DNA of 5,996 bases from Candidatus Solibacter sp. (lineage in GTDB: Bacteria; Acidobacteriota; Terriglobia; Bryobacterales; Bryobacteraceae), in NCBI GenBank assembly GCA_017883345.1, contig JADGNT010000338.1, forward strand, positions 1 through 5,996. The letters run 5' to 3'. The position numbers and the translations under genes were made by a program. This document shows, piece after piece, positions 5,896 to 5,996 of the stretch; the first letter of the stretch is position 1; each line of letters begins with the position of its first letter. The notes beneath the pieces were generated by a model, which saw nothing but the letters and a program-made list of their open reading frames with translations, did not search any database and was not told the origin of the DNA.

Positions 5896-5996
5896 TCAAT
5901 CCATCAACCTTGCCGCCGCTTCATCCAGGAACCAGGTCACCCCTCGGCCATGGTGCGACGCGATCTGCGCGGGGTACTTCTTCGGGTCGTACTCCT
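5896..5996 (-). CDS. C-terminal end of an unidentified minus-strand gene (partial)
   Basis: On the minus strand, an open frame enters from the right edge and runs from 5994 to a TGA whose complement is at 5896-5898, giving 32 residues. It begins EYDPKKYPAQ, passes through HHGRGVTWFLDE and ends AAARLMD. The composition (DPKKYP, HHGRG, TWFLDEAAARL) looks like real protein, and the other two minus-strand frames give Arg/Pro-rich shadow sequence with earlier stops. I do not recognise the family. The gene converges on the permease-phosphatase gene. The start lies outside the window. Confidence 0.6.
   Translation of the reverse strand, partial: EYDPKKYPAQIASHHGRGVTWFLDEAAARLMD

Noticed and set aside
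5711..5899. 62-codon minus-strand frame across the intergenic repeats
   Set aside because: It needs a TTG start, overlaps the end of the partial minus-strand gene, and its sequence is made of the palindromes and the REPIN-like repeat.

Overview
The window looks like GC-rich bacterial DNA, most likely from an Acidobacteriota genome (Bryobacter/Solibacter-like at a guess). The evidence is the large central gene. Its first two thirds are a duplicated MacB/FtsX-type permease with no ATPase beside it, the architecture called ADOP (acidobacterial duplicated orphan permease), which is strongly expanded in that phylum. The host assignment is an inference from this family, not from a marker gene.

Layout. 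Bases 1-6 are a T-tract that reads as the tail of an upstream intrinsic terminator. Bases 7-1888 are an apparently complete group II intron: 5' end GTGTG, ribozyme domains I-III and part of IV in 7-431, an intact 458-aa reverse transcriptase/maturase (432-1808), a domain V hairpin with a CGC catalytic triad, a domain VI with a bulged branch-point A, and a 3' end in CTAT. The T-tract insertion site, CGC triad, about 1.9 kb size and lack of an endonuclease domain point to a class IIC (bacterial class C) intron. It sits only 54 nt upstream of the next start codon.

Bases 1943-5692 encode one uninterrupted 1249-aa protein. It contains two tandem MacB-PCD/FtsX units (eight predicted membrane segments, two large periplasmic domains), then a cytoplasmic GAF-like domain, a short coiled linker and a complete SpoIIE/PP2C-type serine/threonine phosphatase with its metal-binding aspartates. 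It is the most interesting object here: a transporter-like membrane module whose output appears to be a phosphatase rather than transport. A plausible model is envelope sensing that controls a partner-switching (anti-sigma/STAS) pathway, but no such partner lies in the window.

Bases 5693-5895 are a convergent intergenic region full of symmetry. It holds a 58-nt, near-continuous imperfect palindrome that resolves into two inverted REP-like hairpins (REPIN-like), followed by two 21-nt perfect palindromes, identical except for the central base and 64 bp apart. Bases 5896-5996 hold the last 32 codons of a minus-strand gene that I cannot name.
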